Source: Neurospora tetraspora
Lineage: Eukaryota; Ascomycota; Sordariomycetes; Sordariales; Sordariaceae
DNA: 64,000 nucleotides
Direction: 5' to 3'
Assembly (NCBI RefSeq): GCF_033439725.1
Contig: NW_026944385.1
Location: 2,575,001 to 2,639,000 of the forward strand
Under the pieces are notes generated by a model. The model was not told where the DNA came from. It ran no database searches and was given only the letters and a program-made list of their open reading frames with translations. Both the position numbers and the translations under genes were made by a program. How positions within the stretch are numbered: position 1 is the stretch's first letter; each line of letters begins with the position of its first letter. Of the stretch, positions 11,003 through 24,753 are shown one piece after another.

Positions 11003-12050
11003 TGGAAGAGAGTAATGTTGGGCGGAAATCTATGTGTGTACTACTACTCGTTGTTACACAATTGGGCTGGGTAATGTTACTTTCGAGTAGTTGAGAGATC
11101 TTCGTATGGAATATGGCAGCCTCATCAAGGGACCAAGTCTAGTCGTCGGGATGGCTTCACAAGGCCTTCTCTTCTGATTTACCCAAATCATACATACATC
11201 AGCATGTTCTAAAAGACCTGGAATATTTTTAACATGGTCAGGAAGTTAGAAAGTACAAACATGAGTTACAGCAATGTCGGAAGTTGAACGTCCTTCTCAT
11301 ACCGTTCATCGTGGAAGCAGATAGGGAACAAGATGGGAACAACTTCAACAGCTGATAAATAGAAAGAAGAAAACTGAAGTAAGTGACCCCAAAAAGACAA
11401 ATTATATCCAATATGCTATGGGAATGGAACTACTACTTTCTTCAAAGAAATGAATCACTAAATGAAAGAAAGGCTCTGAGAAAAAGAGAAAGAGGGGAAA
11501 AAAAAAAAAAAAAACAGATAGGAATCCTGATTCTGGGTAGAAAAATATGCAAAAGGTTATGACAAGAGTGGGATTCGAACCCACGCCCTTTCGGACCACG
11601 GAACTCGTAGAGGAGATTAAGGGTTAACCTTAACGTGGCGCCTTAGACCGCTCGGCCATCTTGCCTGATAGTTGTCAGTTTGTTGTGAACCTCATCTTAT
11701 ATAGGTGGTGACTGACCACTTGGTCCAAAACCATCCCCATTTTTACACTCTCTCTTTCACTCTGCTGTTTTGACAGTCCCAGGGAGTTTTGTGGGCTTTG
11801 AAAAGTCTTGATGGGTGGTTTTCGTATCATTTTTTTCTTATGGGGCTTCATAGAACTCAGATACTTTGGCGCACTACAGGTAGGTATATCACAAGTTGTC
11901 GCTTGTCACGGATTATCGTCAGAGTAGTCCGTCCACCATTGCGTTACGAAGCTACTTACTGAATGCCTCCGCATTCTTCATAAGACAACAAACAGTTCCG
12001 GGTGTTCCTCATGTGTTCTTTCTTTTCTTTCATTAACTTCGAATGACCAA
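11003..12050. other. Spacer between the TRAX gene and qa-1F, containing a tRNA gene
   Basis: Apart from the tRNA-Leu gene listed separately, this stretch is AT-rich and non-coding and includes a run of 17 A residues at 11498-11514. It holds the 3' regions of two convergent genes. Confidence 0.6.
11560..11665 (-). tRNA. tRNA-Leu(AAG) with a 26-nt intron
   Basis: On the minus strand the molecule opens with acceptor GGCAAGA, which pairs with TCTTGTC at the 3' end (one G-U pair), followed by discriminator A at 11560. The D-arm region reads TGGCCGAGCGGTCTAAGGC. The anticodon stem CCACG/CGTGG encloses the loop TTAAGGC, giving anticodon AAG. The T arm is GTGGGTTCGAATCCCAC. A long variable arm of class II type is present. 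The loop is interrupted after position 37 by 26 nt (11602-11627), the usual place for a nuclear tRNA intron. The gene should read CUU and CUC codons. Confidence 0.93.
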
Positions 12051-14519
12051 CTATTGCTCATACGTGCTGATATCGCTAAAATTACACCCTGGGACAAACC
12101 CGAGGTTCGTCATGAACTGCGGATCAACGTCAACCGCATCCGTGTACTCGATCGACGCCAGATCGTCCACCATCGCATCGTAGTCTACCGTTGAATATCC
12201 GAAATTGGCCATAGGGACGAGATTAGTATGATGGTGAGGACCGTTGGTTGTACTATCAACGTATGGCAGTGGTGGTCTGGGAGGAGCACCTCCGTGTGCA
12301 AGGGCCACCGAGGCCTCGCCCAAATGGGTGGCAGGAGGTGGATATGTGCTGAGGATGCCATGGGCGTGGAGTGACCCATAGTGTCGGGGGCCATCAGGTT
12401 GGGCAACCGCGTCTAGGATCGCATTGCTATTGTAGGGGGTGGGATTTGGTAGCCCAATGAACCGATCGTTGGCTGGATTTATCGAGGTCGACGGAGGCTG
12501 TTCCATGACATGGGGCATGGCATTTGGAGTTGCAGTTGCAGCTGGCGGTGGCTCAAGGAGTCGAATGGGTTGGAGATCAGTATTGTTGTGTCGGCCTACC
12601 CTAGACCATATTGAGGAGAAGGCGGGTAGAACTTCCTCCAGCTGCCTTCGGTGCCGCTCTGAACAATGTGATTGTTCCTTTAAAGCAAAGAGGGAGGCTA
12701 GAAGCGAAGGGATCAGAGGCGGGATTGCATATGTGCCAAACCGCTTCTGATACTGATCAAGAGTCTCGATCAGAAGATGCGAGTAGTGTTCGTTGAGAGG
12801 CTCAGAAAAGGCAGCTGCCCATAGATAAACGGTACGAGTAAGGTATGCTGTCGGCACAAAAGCCGATGCAGCGTCTTGGGAAAGGATAAAGACGCTGAAG
12901 GGAGAATTGTGGCCGATTACCTGCTGCAACCGCGACCTGAACTCCAAGGAAGCGTTCTGTGAAGATATCCGGATTCTTGGCAGGAGTTCCAGAGCAACCA
13001 ACTTGGTCACGCCATATAGGTGGTTGAATGTGCTCAGAGGGTACGCCGGATTCCTCAACGTTTGCAGCATGGCGTGTTCACCCCCTAAGCCCTCACATGG
13101 TGTCCACGGCTCCCATTGATCTTGACCGTCTTCAGGTAACGGCAGATCCGCAATGTCGTCTGGCTTGAGATGGGCCGGTACATTGTGTCTCATAGAAACA
13201 ATGGTATCCACGATGAAGCACGCGACGAGCAGCGCACGCATTCTTGGTCGTAGCCGCTCATCATCAGGAGGCGACTGTGTGCGAACAACCAGTAGGACCC
13301 GAACCGCAAAACCAACCAACAACCAAGCAGATTCCCAGTCATCCCGTCCTAGGCTTACTAGACAAAGAAGCAACAGCGCTCTGCAGTGCTGAACCTGGAA
13401 CGGCCCGCTTTCCGAAGGTATGAGCTTTCGGGCTGTATCAAATATATCTGCAGGCGAAGGATTGATGGCATTGTCGCCGCCATGAGCAGTCGAAGTTGGA
13501 TCCGGAGAATTCGATGCAGCAGCAGCAGCAGCAGCCTGGAAGGACGCCAGGGCGAGCGCGCTCCAGAGCTCGGCATGAACGCCAGACTCGACGTTAGCAG
13601 AGGGAAGCAACGAGCCTTGTTCAGAATACTGGTATAATGCTTGGTACATGTCTTTCTTCTCGAGGATGGGGAACCAAGAATGCGTGTAGGAAAAGTAGAT
13701 ATCCAGAAGGCGCCAGTGATTAGGCGGCAGCTTCCCTATCCCCGTACTGGCTAGATGGGCTCTTTCATCTGGCTGAATGTTGTTTTCCAGGGCGTTCGCC
13801 GAATTATGTGGTAGGACCGCGCCTGGTAGAGTGCGTGCCTGGACTGTACTCTGCGCCGAGAGAGACAAGTGAGGCGCATGAGGGAGTTCGGTTGTCTTTG
13901 CCCCGGCATCTTCAACATTCATGCCTTCAGAAGGGGATTGGTCGTCGTCAGATGGACTTTGTGCGGCCTGGCCCGAGAGAAGACGGGTGATGCTTTTGTT
14001 GACACGACTCCTCGCCCATCTTGCATGCAGGCGCTCTGCAGCAGGCGAGTCTTTGCCGACCAGGAGAGCACTGCCCTGGCCACTTTCGTGGACCAACAAA
14101 TTATGAAGGGCGTCCTCGCTGTGGGCAACGTTCTCGAACATCCAAGCAAGAGCCAGTTCGAGAGTGCGGATGTAACCCGTCTGGACTCCTCGCTTCTTGG
14201 GACTGGCCTGGTAGGTACACGACCGGCCCTGCGACACACAAGGGAAGCAAGCCGGCTGTATTCCATCGCACTTTTCGCGTGCAGCTCGACACTGATCGCA
14301 GGCCCTCGAGACTCTCTGGCGTTTCGAACGAGCGGGCTCGACAAGTGACGTCGTGGTAGGGCCGAGGTCGGGTATGTCATTGTTGTTTAAGTTGGGCGCA
14401 GATGCAAAACGGGCGTTGCTGTTTGCTGAAGTGTTACCGACGGCATGGGCATCGGTATGGGCATCGACATGGGCATTGGCTTCGGCAGCGGCATCGAGCG
14501 TCTTGCGTTTGGGCGGCAT
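12051..14519 (-). CDS. qa-1F: QA-1F, zinc-cluster activator of the quinate genes, 822 aa
   Basis: A single exon encodes an 822-residue Zn2Cys6 transcription factor; the N. crassa protein I know is about 816. The six zinc-binding cysteines are C74, C77, C84, C91, C94 and C101 in CDQCRAAREKCDG and CFPCVSQGRSC, preceded by a basic RSKRQR. The fungal transcription-factor middle homology region spans roughly residues 260-520 and includes a run of six alanines. The known role is to bind 16-bp operators in the cluster and activate all qa genes, including itself, when quinate is present; QA-1S blocks it otherwise. It lies at the cluster edge, divergent from qa-1S, with a candidate operator between them. 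The N-terminus has a His/Ala/Asp-rich reiteration (residues 16-28) that probably accounts for the extra length. Confidence 0.96.
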   Translation of the reverse strand: MPPKRKTLDAAAEANAHVDAHTDAHAVGNTSANSNARFASAPNLNNNDIPDLGPTTTSLVEPARSKRQRVSRACDQCRAAREKCDGIQPACFPCVSQGRSCTYQASPKKRGVQTGYIRTLELALAWMFENVAHSEDALHNLLVHESGQGSALLVGKDSPAAERLHARWARSRVNKSITRLLSGQAAQSPSDDDQSPSEGMNVEDAGAKTTELPHAPHLSLSAQSTVQARTLPGAVLPHNSANALENNIQPDERAHLASTGIGKLPPNHWRLLDIYFSYTHSWFPILEKKDMYQALYQYSEQGSLLPSANVESGVHAELWSALALASFQAAAAAAASNSPDPTSTAHGGDNAINPSPADIFDTARKLIPSESGPFQVQHCRALLLLCLVSLGRDDWESAWLLVGFAVRVLLVVRTQSPPDDERLRPRMRALLVACFIVDTIVSMRHNVPAHLKPDDIADLPLPEDGQDQWEPWTPCEGLGGEHAMLQTLRNPAYPLSTFNHLYGVTKLVALELLPRIRISSQNASLEFRSRLQQVIGHNSPFSVFILSQDAASAFVPTAYLTRTVYLWAAAFSEPLNEHYSHLLIETLDQYQKRFGTYAIPPLIPSLLASLFALKEQSHCSERHRRQLEEVLPAFSSIWSRVGRHNNTDLQPIRLLEPPPAATATPNAMPHVMEQPPSTSINPANDRFIGLPNPTPYNSNAILDAVAQPDGPRHYGSLHAHGILSTYPPPATHLGEASVALAHGGAPPRPPLPYVDSTTNGPHHHTNLVPMANFGYSTVDYDAMVDDLASIEYTDAVDVDPQFMTNLGFVPGCNFSDISTYEQ

Positions 14520-15613
14520 GTTGGGATTTGTGTATCCGTAGAGGTATGTTGCTAATCAGGCACATGGGATGGATGCCCTTGCTGATCTTTTTTTCATGGC
14601 CCTCTGCAAACCATGGCGACGTTGTAGCGAGTGCCTGGGAGTCCGATCATGGCTTTGGGACAGTGGCCTTGAATGCGGTTGCGTAGAGGCCGAGGTGTAT
14701 AGAGATATCCAACATGGTGTCTAGGCCAGGTGGAAGGGTGAGCGAAGACCGGAAGCTGGATGGCAGCGATTGAGTGGAACCGGTTATTGGTTGGATTCGG
14801 TGCGGGGGAACTTCGGCTTTTGAGAATTTGGAGACTCTTCTCCTTCAAGTGAAAAGGTTTGACTATAGGTAGCTGTATAGTCAATTAAACATTTGTTGAC
14901 TCTGAAGAGTTGTCGAACCTGAGAGGCATCTCTGTAAGTGCCCGTAAAAAGGACAAACAGAGTGATGCATATGTGTGGAGTTGTAAACAGCGTGAAGAGA
15001 GTCGAGAAAATGGAGGCCAAAGTTGGGAGGATAATTCTTTATCCTCTTGTACAGCTATAGTGTACATAATTCAATGCCCCTCGCTTAGGTCATACAATCA
15101 AGACCTCACTGAAAATACACGCCATAGTCACAGATAGCTGTAAATACTGGTTTGACATGCTTATATACCCTCCTAGGACTGTAATTACCTACTTTTCCGT
15201 GCTTGCCTAATGTACAGACCTGTACTTTGTAAGTGGAAGGTGTAGGTATTTTCCTTACCGCGAGGCTTTACTTGCAGTAGGTACACCGGGCCGGGATCCC
15301 TTGCACTGTTAACACCTCCATTTCCAATCACCTATACACCTCGAACAAACCTCCCCCCCCCTCCCACTCCCGACAACACAATTTAGTCCACGCCAGATTT
15401 TCAGCCAGATGACGCTGTTTCCTTGAATATCGGACCCCTACGCGACGAGGACAGAACAGAATGGACCCTTTTCTGATCAGACGAGTGATGTTCTAATAGG
15501 TGGAGAATTGACATTGCCATGGCGCATGTGAGAATGCCGATGCACAAGTATGCGCACAACTACCCGGCCTTCTATTCTAGTTGAAAGACAGAGACACCAC
15601 CACCCCCGCCATC
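14520..15613. other. Divergent qa-1F / qa-1S control region
   Basis: This 1.1-kb spacer separates the start codons of activator and repressor. It contains the strong palindromic QA-1F operator candidate at 15029-15044 and a C-run (CCCCCCCCCTCCC) near 15352-15364. Open frames inside lack coding character. Confidence 0.7.
15029..15044. promoter_or_regulatory. Candidate QA-1F operator between qa-1F and qa-1S
   Basis: GGATAATTCTTTATCC has perfect palindromic arms GGATAA/TTATCC and matches 14 of 16 positions of the published QA-1F consensus GGRTAARYRYTTATCC. It sits 510 bp upstream of the qa-1F start and 570 bp upstream of the qa-1S start, so it could serve both genes and autoregulate qa-1F. Confidence 0.8.
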
Positions 15614-18447
<2,834 letters not shown>

Positions 18448-19588
18448 AAGAAAGAGGCATGCGGATGCGGATCCGATGGACTTGATTTCGGGGCCGGCTG
18501 TCGGCATCAGGGTAAAACTCGGGCCGGTTTCGGCGGACAGCAACAAGGTCTGCTCGGACCACTAAACCCAGATCCGTGCTTGCCCCTGAAGCCGGCCCTT
18601 CTGTTGTGGGTACGGGTTACAGTCATCACGACAGCACGGTGAAGCGATCGGCTCAGGGAAACACTTGGCGCTGATAATTGGAGTGAGGAAAAGGAGGTGT
18701 GCGATTCACCTCATATGTGTATCCTCGACAACACCTTTCAGTTTCAAGAATGCCGAGTATCAAGTTACCAGGCGCTGGCTGGGTAATGGCTTTCCCGTTC
18801 ATGCACAGAGCTGCAGCTTCTCAGATGTGATGGCTCATCGGTGTCGACGTTTGCGAGCGTGGCTTGGTCATGCTGCCTCACGTAAACGGGCTCGAGAGGT
18901 TGAAGATGAAGGGGGCTGAACAACCACCGTCGTTGTCTGCCGTCCTCCGGCTATACATTCATCCAAACCCTCCAAAAACTCTGCGCTAGCATGCCAGTGG
19001 TTTGTGGGGCGGTCGCTGAGCAGGGGTTGCACTGGACAGCCACCTCTTCGAGGTGTCTGTACCGGCTCAACGCTCATCAGCTTCACTTCAGTGCGGGGAA
19101 GCTCAGGGGCTGGACACTGAGACGTTGGCGATGAGCTGGAATAGGTCACTTTGCCACGAGGAGTCCCGGCATCTGGGGCTCGACTGTTGCCATGCACTCT
19201 GTTTTCCTGGGGTTGCGATCCGGTGGTTGTGCCGGTCGCTTGCATTCGAGTGTGCCGAATACCTAGCAGGTTTGGTGTGGCTCTTGCGGGGGAGACCAAC
19301 CAGCCAGATCTTAGCTCGCTGGGCGGCTGGGGTATGGTTGCTAACAACAAGATTCCCCATGGAGAAGGGAATACTAGTCTAGTGCGTGGGTTCCCTTGCG
19401 CATGGATGAGTCGAACTCCTCTTCTATAAAGAAAGACATCCCGACTTCAGGAACGATATTCTAGGATACAACCAGCCCTCTTTCCTCGTTCACATCACTC
19501 ACCCCCTTTGGCGACCTTGTAGGAGAGGTCGCGTCACCGGCCCCCCTTCTCTTATTCTACATCGTCAATCGGCATCGGACGCGTCAAG
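18448..19588. other. Spacer between qa-1S and qa-y
   Basis: About 1.1 kb of non-coding sequence holding the qa-1S 3' end and the qa-y promoter. The best operator-like string, GGGTAATGGCTTTCCC at 18781-18796, matches only about 12 of 16 consensus positions. I see no gene. Confidence 0.6.
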
Positions 19589-21199
19589 ATGACTCTCCTT
19601 GCGCTCAAGGAAGATAGGCCAACGCCAAAGGCCGTTTACAACTGGCGTGTCTACACATGCGCGGCGATCGCTAGTTTTGCCTCTTGCATGATCGGCTATG
19701 ACTCTTCCTTCATTGGTACCACCCTTGCGTTGCCGTCCTTCACCAAGGAATTCGATTTCGCCTCTTATACACCTGGTGCTCTCGCCTTGCTTCAGTCCAA
19801 CATCGTATCGGTCTACCAAGCCGGTGCCTTCTTTGGCAGTCTTTTCGCTTATGCGACTAGTTACTTCTTGGGCCGTCGCAAATCACTCATTGCCTTCTCT
19901 GTCGTCTTCATCATTGGCGCCGCCATTATGCTTGCTGCTGATGGCCAGGGGCGAGGCATTGCTCCGATTATCGCAGGCAGAGTGCTGGCCGGATTTGGCG
20001 TTGGAGGTGCCTCCAACATGGTACCGATTTACATCTCGGAGCTTGCCCCGCCCGCTGTTCGTGGCCGTCTTGTTGGCATTTACGAGCTCGGCTGGCAGAT
20101 TGGTGGTCTGGTCGGATTTTGGATCAACTACGGCGTCAACACCACCATGGCCCCAACGAGGTCGCAGTGGCTAATCCCCTTCGCGGTTCAGCTCATCCCC
20201 GCCGGCCTCTTGTTCTTGGGCAGCTTCTGGATCCCCGAGTCGCCACGGTGGCTTTTTGCCAACGGCAAGAGAGAAGAGGCAATGAAGGTCTTGTGCTGGA
20301 TGCGCAACCTCGAGCCCACCGATCGATACATCGTGGAAGAAGTTTCATACATTGACGCTGACCTGGAACGGTATGCCCGAGAAGTTGGCAAGGGGTTCTG
20401 GAAGCCGTTCCTGTCCCTCAAGCAGCGCAAGGTTCAGTGGCGCTTTTTCCTTGGTGGCATGCTCTTCCTCTGGCAGAACGGAAGCGGTATCAACGCCATC
20501 AACTATTACTCCCCCACCGTTTTCAAGAGCATCGGCATTACCGGTACCAACACCGGGTTCTTGACCACGGGCATCTTCGGCGTCGTCAAGACGGTTCTCA
20601 CCGTTATCTGGCTTCTGTGGCTTGTCGATCTGGCAGGTCGCCGCCGCATGCTCTTCATCGGTGCGACTGGCGGATCGCTCTGCATGTGGTTTATCGGAGC
20701 GTACATCAAGATTGCTGGTCCTGCGTCGGCCAAGGCGGAAGACGCAAAGCTGACCTCTGGCGGTATCGCAGCCATCTTCTTCTTCTACCTCTGGACTGCA
20801 TTCTACACCCCCTCGTGGAACGCTACACCTTGGGTCATCAACTCGGAGATGTTTGACCAAAACACGCGGTCCCTGGGTCAGGCATCGGCCGCGGCCAACA
20901 ACTGGTTATGGAACTTTATCATTTCTCGCTTCACGCCGCAAATGTTCCTCAAGATGGAGTACGGCGTGTACTTCTTCTTTGCCTCGCTCATGCTGCTTTC
21001 GACTGTGTTCATCTACTTCTTCGTCCCCGAGACCAAGTCGATCCCGCTCGAGGCCATGAATCGCTTGTTCGAAATCAAGCCTGTTCACAATGCCAACAAG
21101 ATTCTCATGGCCGAGCTCAACTTCGACAGAAATCCAGAGCCGGAGGAGTCATCGCTGGACGAGAAGGACAGAGTGACACAGATTGAGAGCGCAGTCTAA
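19589..21199 (+). CDS. qa-y: QA-Y, quinate permease (MFS sugar-porter family), 536 aa
   Basis: A single exon encodes a 536-residue protein with twelve predicted membrane segments; the N. crassa permease is 537. Sugar-porter signatures are clear: LGRRKS after the second segment, a long GRVLAGFGVGGASNMVP segment, PESPRWL at the end of the first half, QNGSGINAINYYSP in segment 7, DLAGRRRM and PETKSIPLEAMNRLFE near the C-terminus. It takes up quinate across the plasma membrane as the first step of the pathway. It sits between the repressor gene and qa-3 and is transcribed with qa-1S orientation. The start gives a short cytoplasmic N-terminus before the first span, as expected. Confidence 0.96.
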   Translation: MTLLALKEDRPTPKAVYNWRVYTCAAIASFASCMIGYDSSFIGTTLALPSFTKEFDFASYTPGALALLQSNIVSVYQAGAFFGSLFAYATSYFLGRRKSLIAFSVVFIIGAAIMLAADGQGRGIAPIIAGRVLAGFGVGGASNMVPIYISELAPPAVRGRLVGIYELGWQIGGLVGFWINYGVNTTMAPTRSQWLIPFAVQLIPAGLLFLGSFWIPESPRWLFANGKREEAMKVLCWMRNLEPTDRYIVEEVSYIDADLERYAREVGKGFWKPFLSLKQRKVQWRFFLGGMLFLWQNGSGINAINYYSPTVFKSIGITGTNTGFLTTGIFGVVKTVLTVIWLLWLVDLAGRRRMLFIGATGGSLCMWFIGAYIKIAGPASAKAEDAKLTSGGIAAIFFFYLWTAFYTPSWNATPWVINSEMFDQNTRSLGQASAAANNWLWNFIISRFTPQMFLKMEYGVYFFFASLMLLSTVFIYFFVPETKSIPLEAMNRLFEIKPVHNANKILMAELNFDRNPEPEESSLDEKDRVTQIESAV

Positions 21200-21769
21200 G
21201 GTCTGCAGCTTGCCTTACCTTGAGGGTAGTTGAATATGGGCAGGGGCGTTGTGAGCTGCGGCAGTAGCCGCCGTGGATATGATGTTATGTTTATGATGTG
21301 GGCGATACCTTTGTTGCAATTATTTTACTTGACTTTCTTGCCCGAGAGGTCGAAGAGAACGATGTGATGATAGCTACGAAGTGAGAGTACAAAGTTGCGT
21401 TGTTTGAAGCACACTATGGAGTTTCTGTTCTTTTCTCTTTGTGACATCGTGCTTTAATTGTCCCCTCCTCTTTTTGTGCTTGCAGTGGGGATGGGGAAAT
21501 CTACATTTGTCTTATAAAGCGACACTGAGCCTTTTTGTTTGCTGCCGGGCAACGAACGGGTGCCTTTGCTTTCAATGAGAAGACCGCCCACGGTTGCATT
21601 GCTCCGACATCGTGATATCTAACTGGACATAAAACATGACTTTTTGTGGAGCTAGCAGCGTTATAACAAAAACTTCATTTCTATCACAACGGGTATCACA
21701 CTACGAGTCGTACAACGATCCTGTTTCTCTTCCAGTGCTGTTTTACATGTTTTGAAGGACCCTACGATC
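21200..21769. other. Spacer between convergent qa-y and qa-3
   Basis: This is the shared 3' region of two convergent genes, T-rich near 21300-21540. I see no gene or repeat. Confidence 0.6.
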
Positions 21770-22870
21770 TCAACTGGCTTGCGATTTGGAAGCTTCCGCC
21801 AATTTTGAAGCAATGACTTCCTTGACCTCTTGAATAGGAAGCTCCTCGTTTGTGCGACCGGTCCAATACTTGTCCTGCAAACCGAAGGGGGGAAAAGGTC
21901 AGTAAGTTATCATCCAGGGGGCATATTCACGATAAGGACGGAAACATACCTGTTCAATCCCCTGCCAAATCAACGCCTCGGTGCCCAAAATAACCTGCCA
22001 CCCCTCTTTCTCCGCCAACGCTCCCAACTCGGTGAAAGGGCTCGGGTTATAGCACATCTCCAGCATAGCGCCCTTCTCCTCCTTCCCCAAGAATGTCTCG
22101 ATGATCCTCCTTGCCAACACCTCCTCCTCCGTCTTGGGCGGGAAATCCGGAATGCAAGCGACAATCGCGCCCGGCCCTGCCAGCCGCTCAGCCTGCTCCA
22201 CGCTCGCCACATGCACCAGCCGATCGCCGTAGCCGCGCTCCGTGCACTCGGCAATCACCGCGTCCACCTCGCTCTGGTCCCGATTCACGAGGTAGATGTC
22301 GGTCGCGCCGAGCCACTTGTGCAGCGCATACACGGCTGACCGCGCCGCGCCGCCGCCGCCGATCACCAGCGCGGGTCGGCTCTCGTACACCTTGGCGGGT
22401 TCAGACACGTTCTGCACGAAGCTCTCGCGCACCCCGATCACGTCGGTGTTGGCGCCGCAGAACAGGCGGCGGCCCGTGGCCGGGTCGGTCTTGAGGAACA
22501 GGGTGTTGCAGGCGCCGACGTCACGGCATTCGGGCGTGAGGTGGTCGAGGTGCGGGATGATGGCTACCTTGTGAGGCATGGTCACCGAGGCGCCGTAGAA
22601 GTCGGGGTGCTGGGCGAGCTGGAGGAAGAGCGGTATGGAAGGGGAGTCGAGACGGAGTTGGGCCCAGTTGAGAGAGAGGTGGGAGTAGACGATGGAGTGG
22701 AGGAGAGGGGACATGGAGGCGGCGAGCTTTTGGCCGAAGAGATAGCCATGTTTGGCGTAGGGGGTGATGTCGGGTGTGCTGGTGAGGTGGAGGATTTCTT
22801 GCTGTTGCTTTTGGGGCTGGACGGCCGACGTCGTCGTCGTCGTCGATGTTGTGGTGGTTGCTGTCGACAT
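21770..22870 (-). CDS. qa-3: QA-3, quinate/shikimate dehydrogenase, 341 aa
   Basis: Exon 1 (22870-21950) ends GIEQ at a GTATGT donor. A 75-nt intron follows, and exon 2 (21874-21770) begins [13 protein letters not shown], giving 341 residues. Reading through the intron would replace this conserved C-terminus with an unrelated tail, so splicing is likely. The protein is of the shikimate dehydrogenase fold: substrate motif [14 protein letters not shown], catalytic Lys in [12 protein letters not shown] in GANTDVIG, and an NAD-binding Gly-rich loop [13 protein letters not shown]. It oxidises quinate to 3-dehydroquinate with NAD. A Thr-rich N-terminal leader (residues 3-15) makes it somewhat longer than the N. 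crassa protein of 321. Confidence 0.95.
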
Positions 22871-23357
22871 AGTGATATGTGCTTAATTGTGTGGTGTATC
22901 TGGCGATGAGAGGGACGGTCACTTGGAAATCAAGACTTGACTGAGAAGCGAAACAAAAATCAAAAGATGTCGAGGGATTCACAAGATGGTCTCGGGAGAA
23001 AGATGCCGAGGGGCGTGGCTATAAGTTATTCCCCCATCTCAAATACTACTTGGGCGCGTGGAGTTGACAGGGTTCAATTTGGACTCAGCATCTCCATCGG
23101 TACGGGGCACTTCGTGGAGGATGAATGAAAGCGCTAGAGTGTCCTCGGGAGTCTGGGGAAGTTGGAGTCTCCCGGTGTTCTTTTTCCCTGTCTCACGAAG
23201 TGGTATTGTGCCTTGAAGGGCATGGGGGAAAAGATTGAGGATGAGCGTTTTACCTTTTGGCATGCTCTGGAGGTATTTTGGTGATCCAGGAGGAAGAGCT
23301 CTCTTCAGCATCCTCGGAAGACCTGAACACCTTGGGTACCTCCGGAGCGGCCCCACC

Positions 23358-23373
23358 GCTTAAATATTTATCC
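23358..23373. promoter_or_regulatory. Candidate QA-1F operator between qa-3 and qa-4
   Basis: GCTTAAATATTTATCC matches 14 of 16 positions of GGRTAARYRYTTATCC, with the right half-site perfect. It is about 490 bp upstream of the qa-3 start and 1.4 kb from qa-4, in the divergent control region. Confidence 0.55.
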
Positions 23374-24567
23374 AGCAGTCTGTCACCCTCTTCCGCGCGA
23401 CCAACGGCTTCCATGCTCTTGCTCATCTTGCCCGTCCCAGGCATTATGATGTGATGGGAATCGGGCCCGCTCACAAGGCACGCCAACTACCTATCGCCAT
23501 CTTCGTCTGATTCTTTTTGGTATCTCAACCTTTGCCACGCTCTTACGCGGCTTCTTATCAGTATCCACCGGTCCGATTGACAACATCCCGGAATAGACGC
23601 GGATCGGGAAATGGAATCTTATCTCGGAGCCGAAATCATGGTCCGGGTAGATTGTAGAGCATATCGTGAACTGTCAAAGTTCTAGACCTGGACCGGCCAC
23701 TTGGGGTCGTCATTTTCAATCATACATTCACCGCTGTTGACTTTCAACTATTTTATTCGGACGGAGCAACGCACCCGAATCCAGATTGTTGGATAACAGT
23801 TGGTATCACCAAGCGGTTTCCGTGTATAGTTTGCCATTTCATTAGAGATAACTGGAAGACCGGCACTCACAGGTTGCACGATTACACAGATGTATTCGGT
23901 ATCCCGTGTTTCATCTGTCAAAGCCCCTTCCCAAATGAACCGGAGGTACTTTGACTGGGTCTCCATTGGCATCGATACAAGTTGGCCGGCAAGGTGCCTG
24001 TCTCGGGAGGTTGTCAACTGCGAGACGGCCGGCTAAGTGTTTATCACGCAAGGGGAAGATGTCTCTTCCCGTCATCCAAGCTCGTCAACATTCAACGTCA
24101 TCTGATCGTTGAAGATATGCTAAATCTTGTGAGACGCTCATACGGTCGCTTACCTTCGGCCCATCCGTTGGTGCTTTATTCCGCTTAGCAAACTTCGGCT
24201 TCCATCCCGTGGTTCACCGTTGACATCCGTTATCGTTCCTGTTATTGGTCAATTCTTCGCAAACCAAAGGATGACATCCCGTACATCTGCAACGAACCGC
24301 CCACGGCGTCTTCACCACACCTTCTATGGGAGATAGATATGCCCTGATACTCTGATCATGATCATTTGAAGATTTAGGACGGGAAACGGTTGGCCGCTTG
24401 CCGAGTTACGTTCGAGTCCTGCTCACGGGAACGCTTGCCGTGCTGGATGGGACCACGCGAAGGTCAAATCAAACGTTGGAAAACCCCAACTGCTTCGTCT
24501 CTGCCTTCCCATATCAGCGAGGCGCATCCTGTGATTACCCTAGTTCTTTACTTTCTCATCACCTGAC

Positions 24568-24574
24568 TATATAA
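24568..24574 (+). promoter_or_regulatory. TATA-like box upstream of qa-4
   Basis: TATATAA occurs 180 bp before the qa-4 ATG, with a pyrimidine- and CA-rich stretch between, a plausible core promoter position for a leader of about 100-150 nt. Such strings also occur by chance. Confidence 0.4.
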
Positions 24575-24753
24575 CCTCAAGCGCACCGGTGTGATAGTCA
24601 ACACCCCTTCAAGGACAATATCTCACCTCAACATCAATATTCAATAACCCGTCTCATCATATTTTATCTCGGCGTGAAGCCCCTATCGACGGCATTTGTT
24701 ATTCTCCTATCCTCCAGATCCATTACTACACTCACTTCGTCGAGACCTTTACC

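Larger units (their letters stand above)
22871..24753. other. Divergent qa-3 / qa-4 control region
   Basis: This 1.9-kb spacer lies between two qa genes transcribed away from each other. It holds one reasonable QA-1F operator candidate (23358-23373) and a TATA-like box near qa-4. Open frames within it show no conserved features. Confidence 0.65.

Noticed and set aside
18781-18796. Possible QA-1F operator upstream of qa-y
   Set aside because: GGGTAATGGCTTTCCC matches only about 12 of 16 consensus positions and its arms are not complementary.
23791-23806. GGATAACAGTTGGTAT near qa-3/qa-4
   Set aside because: The left half-site is perfect but the right half is missing, so it was not listed as an operator.
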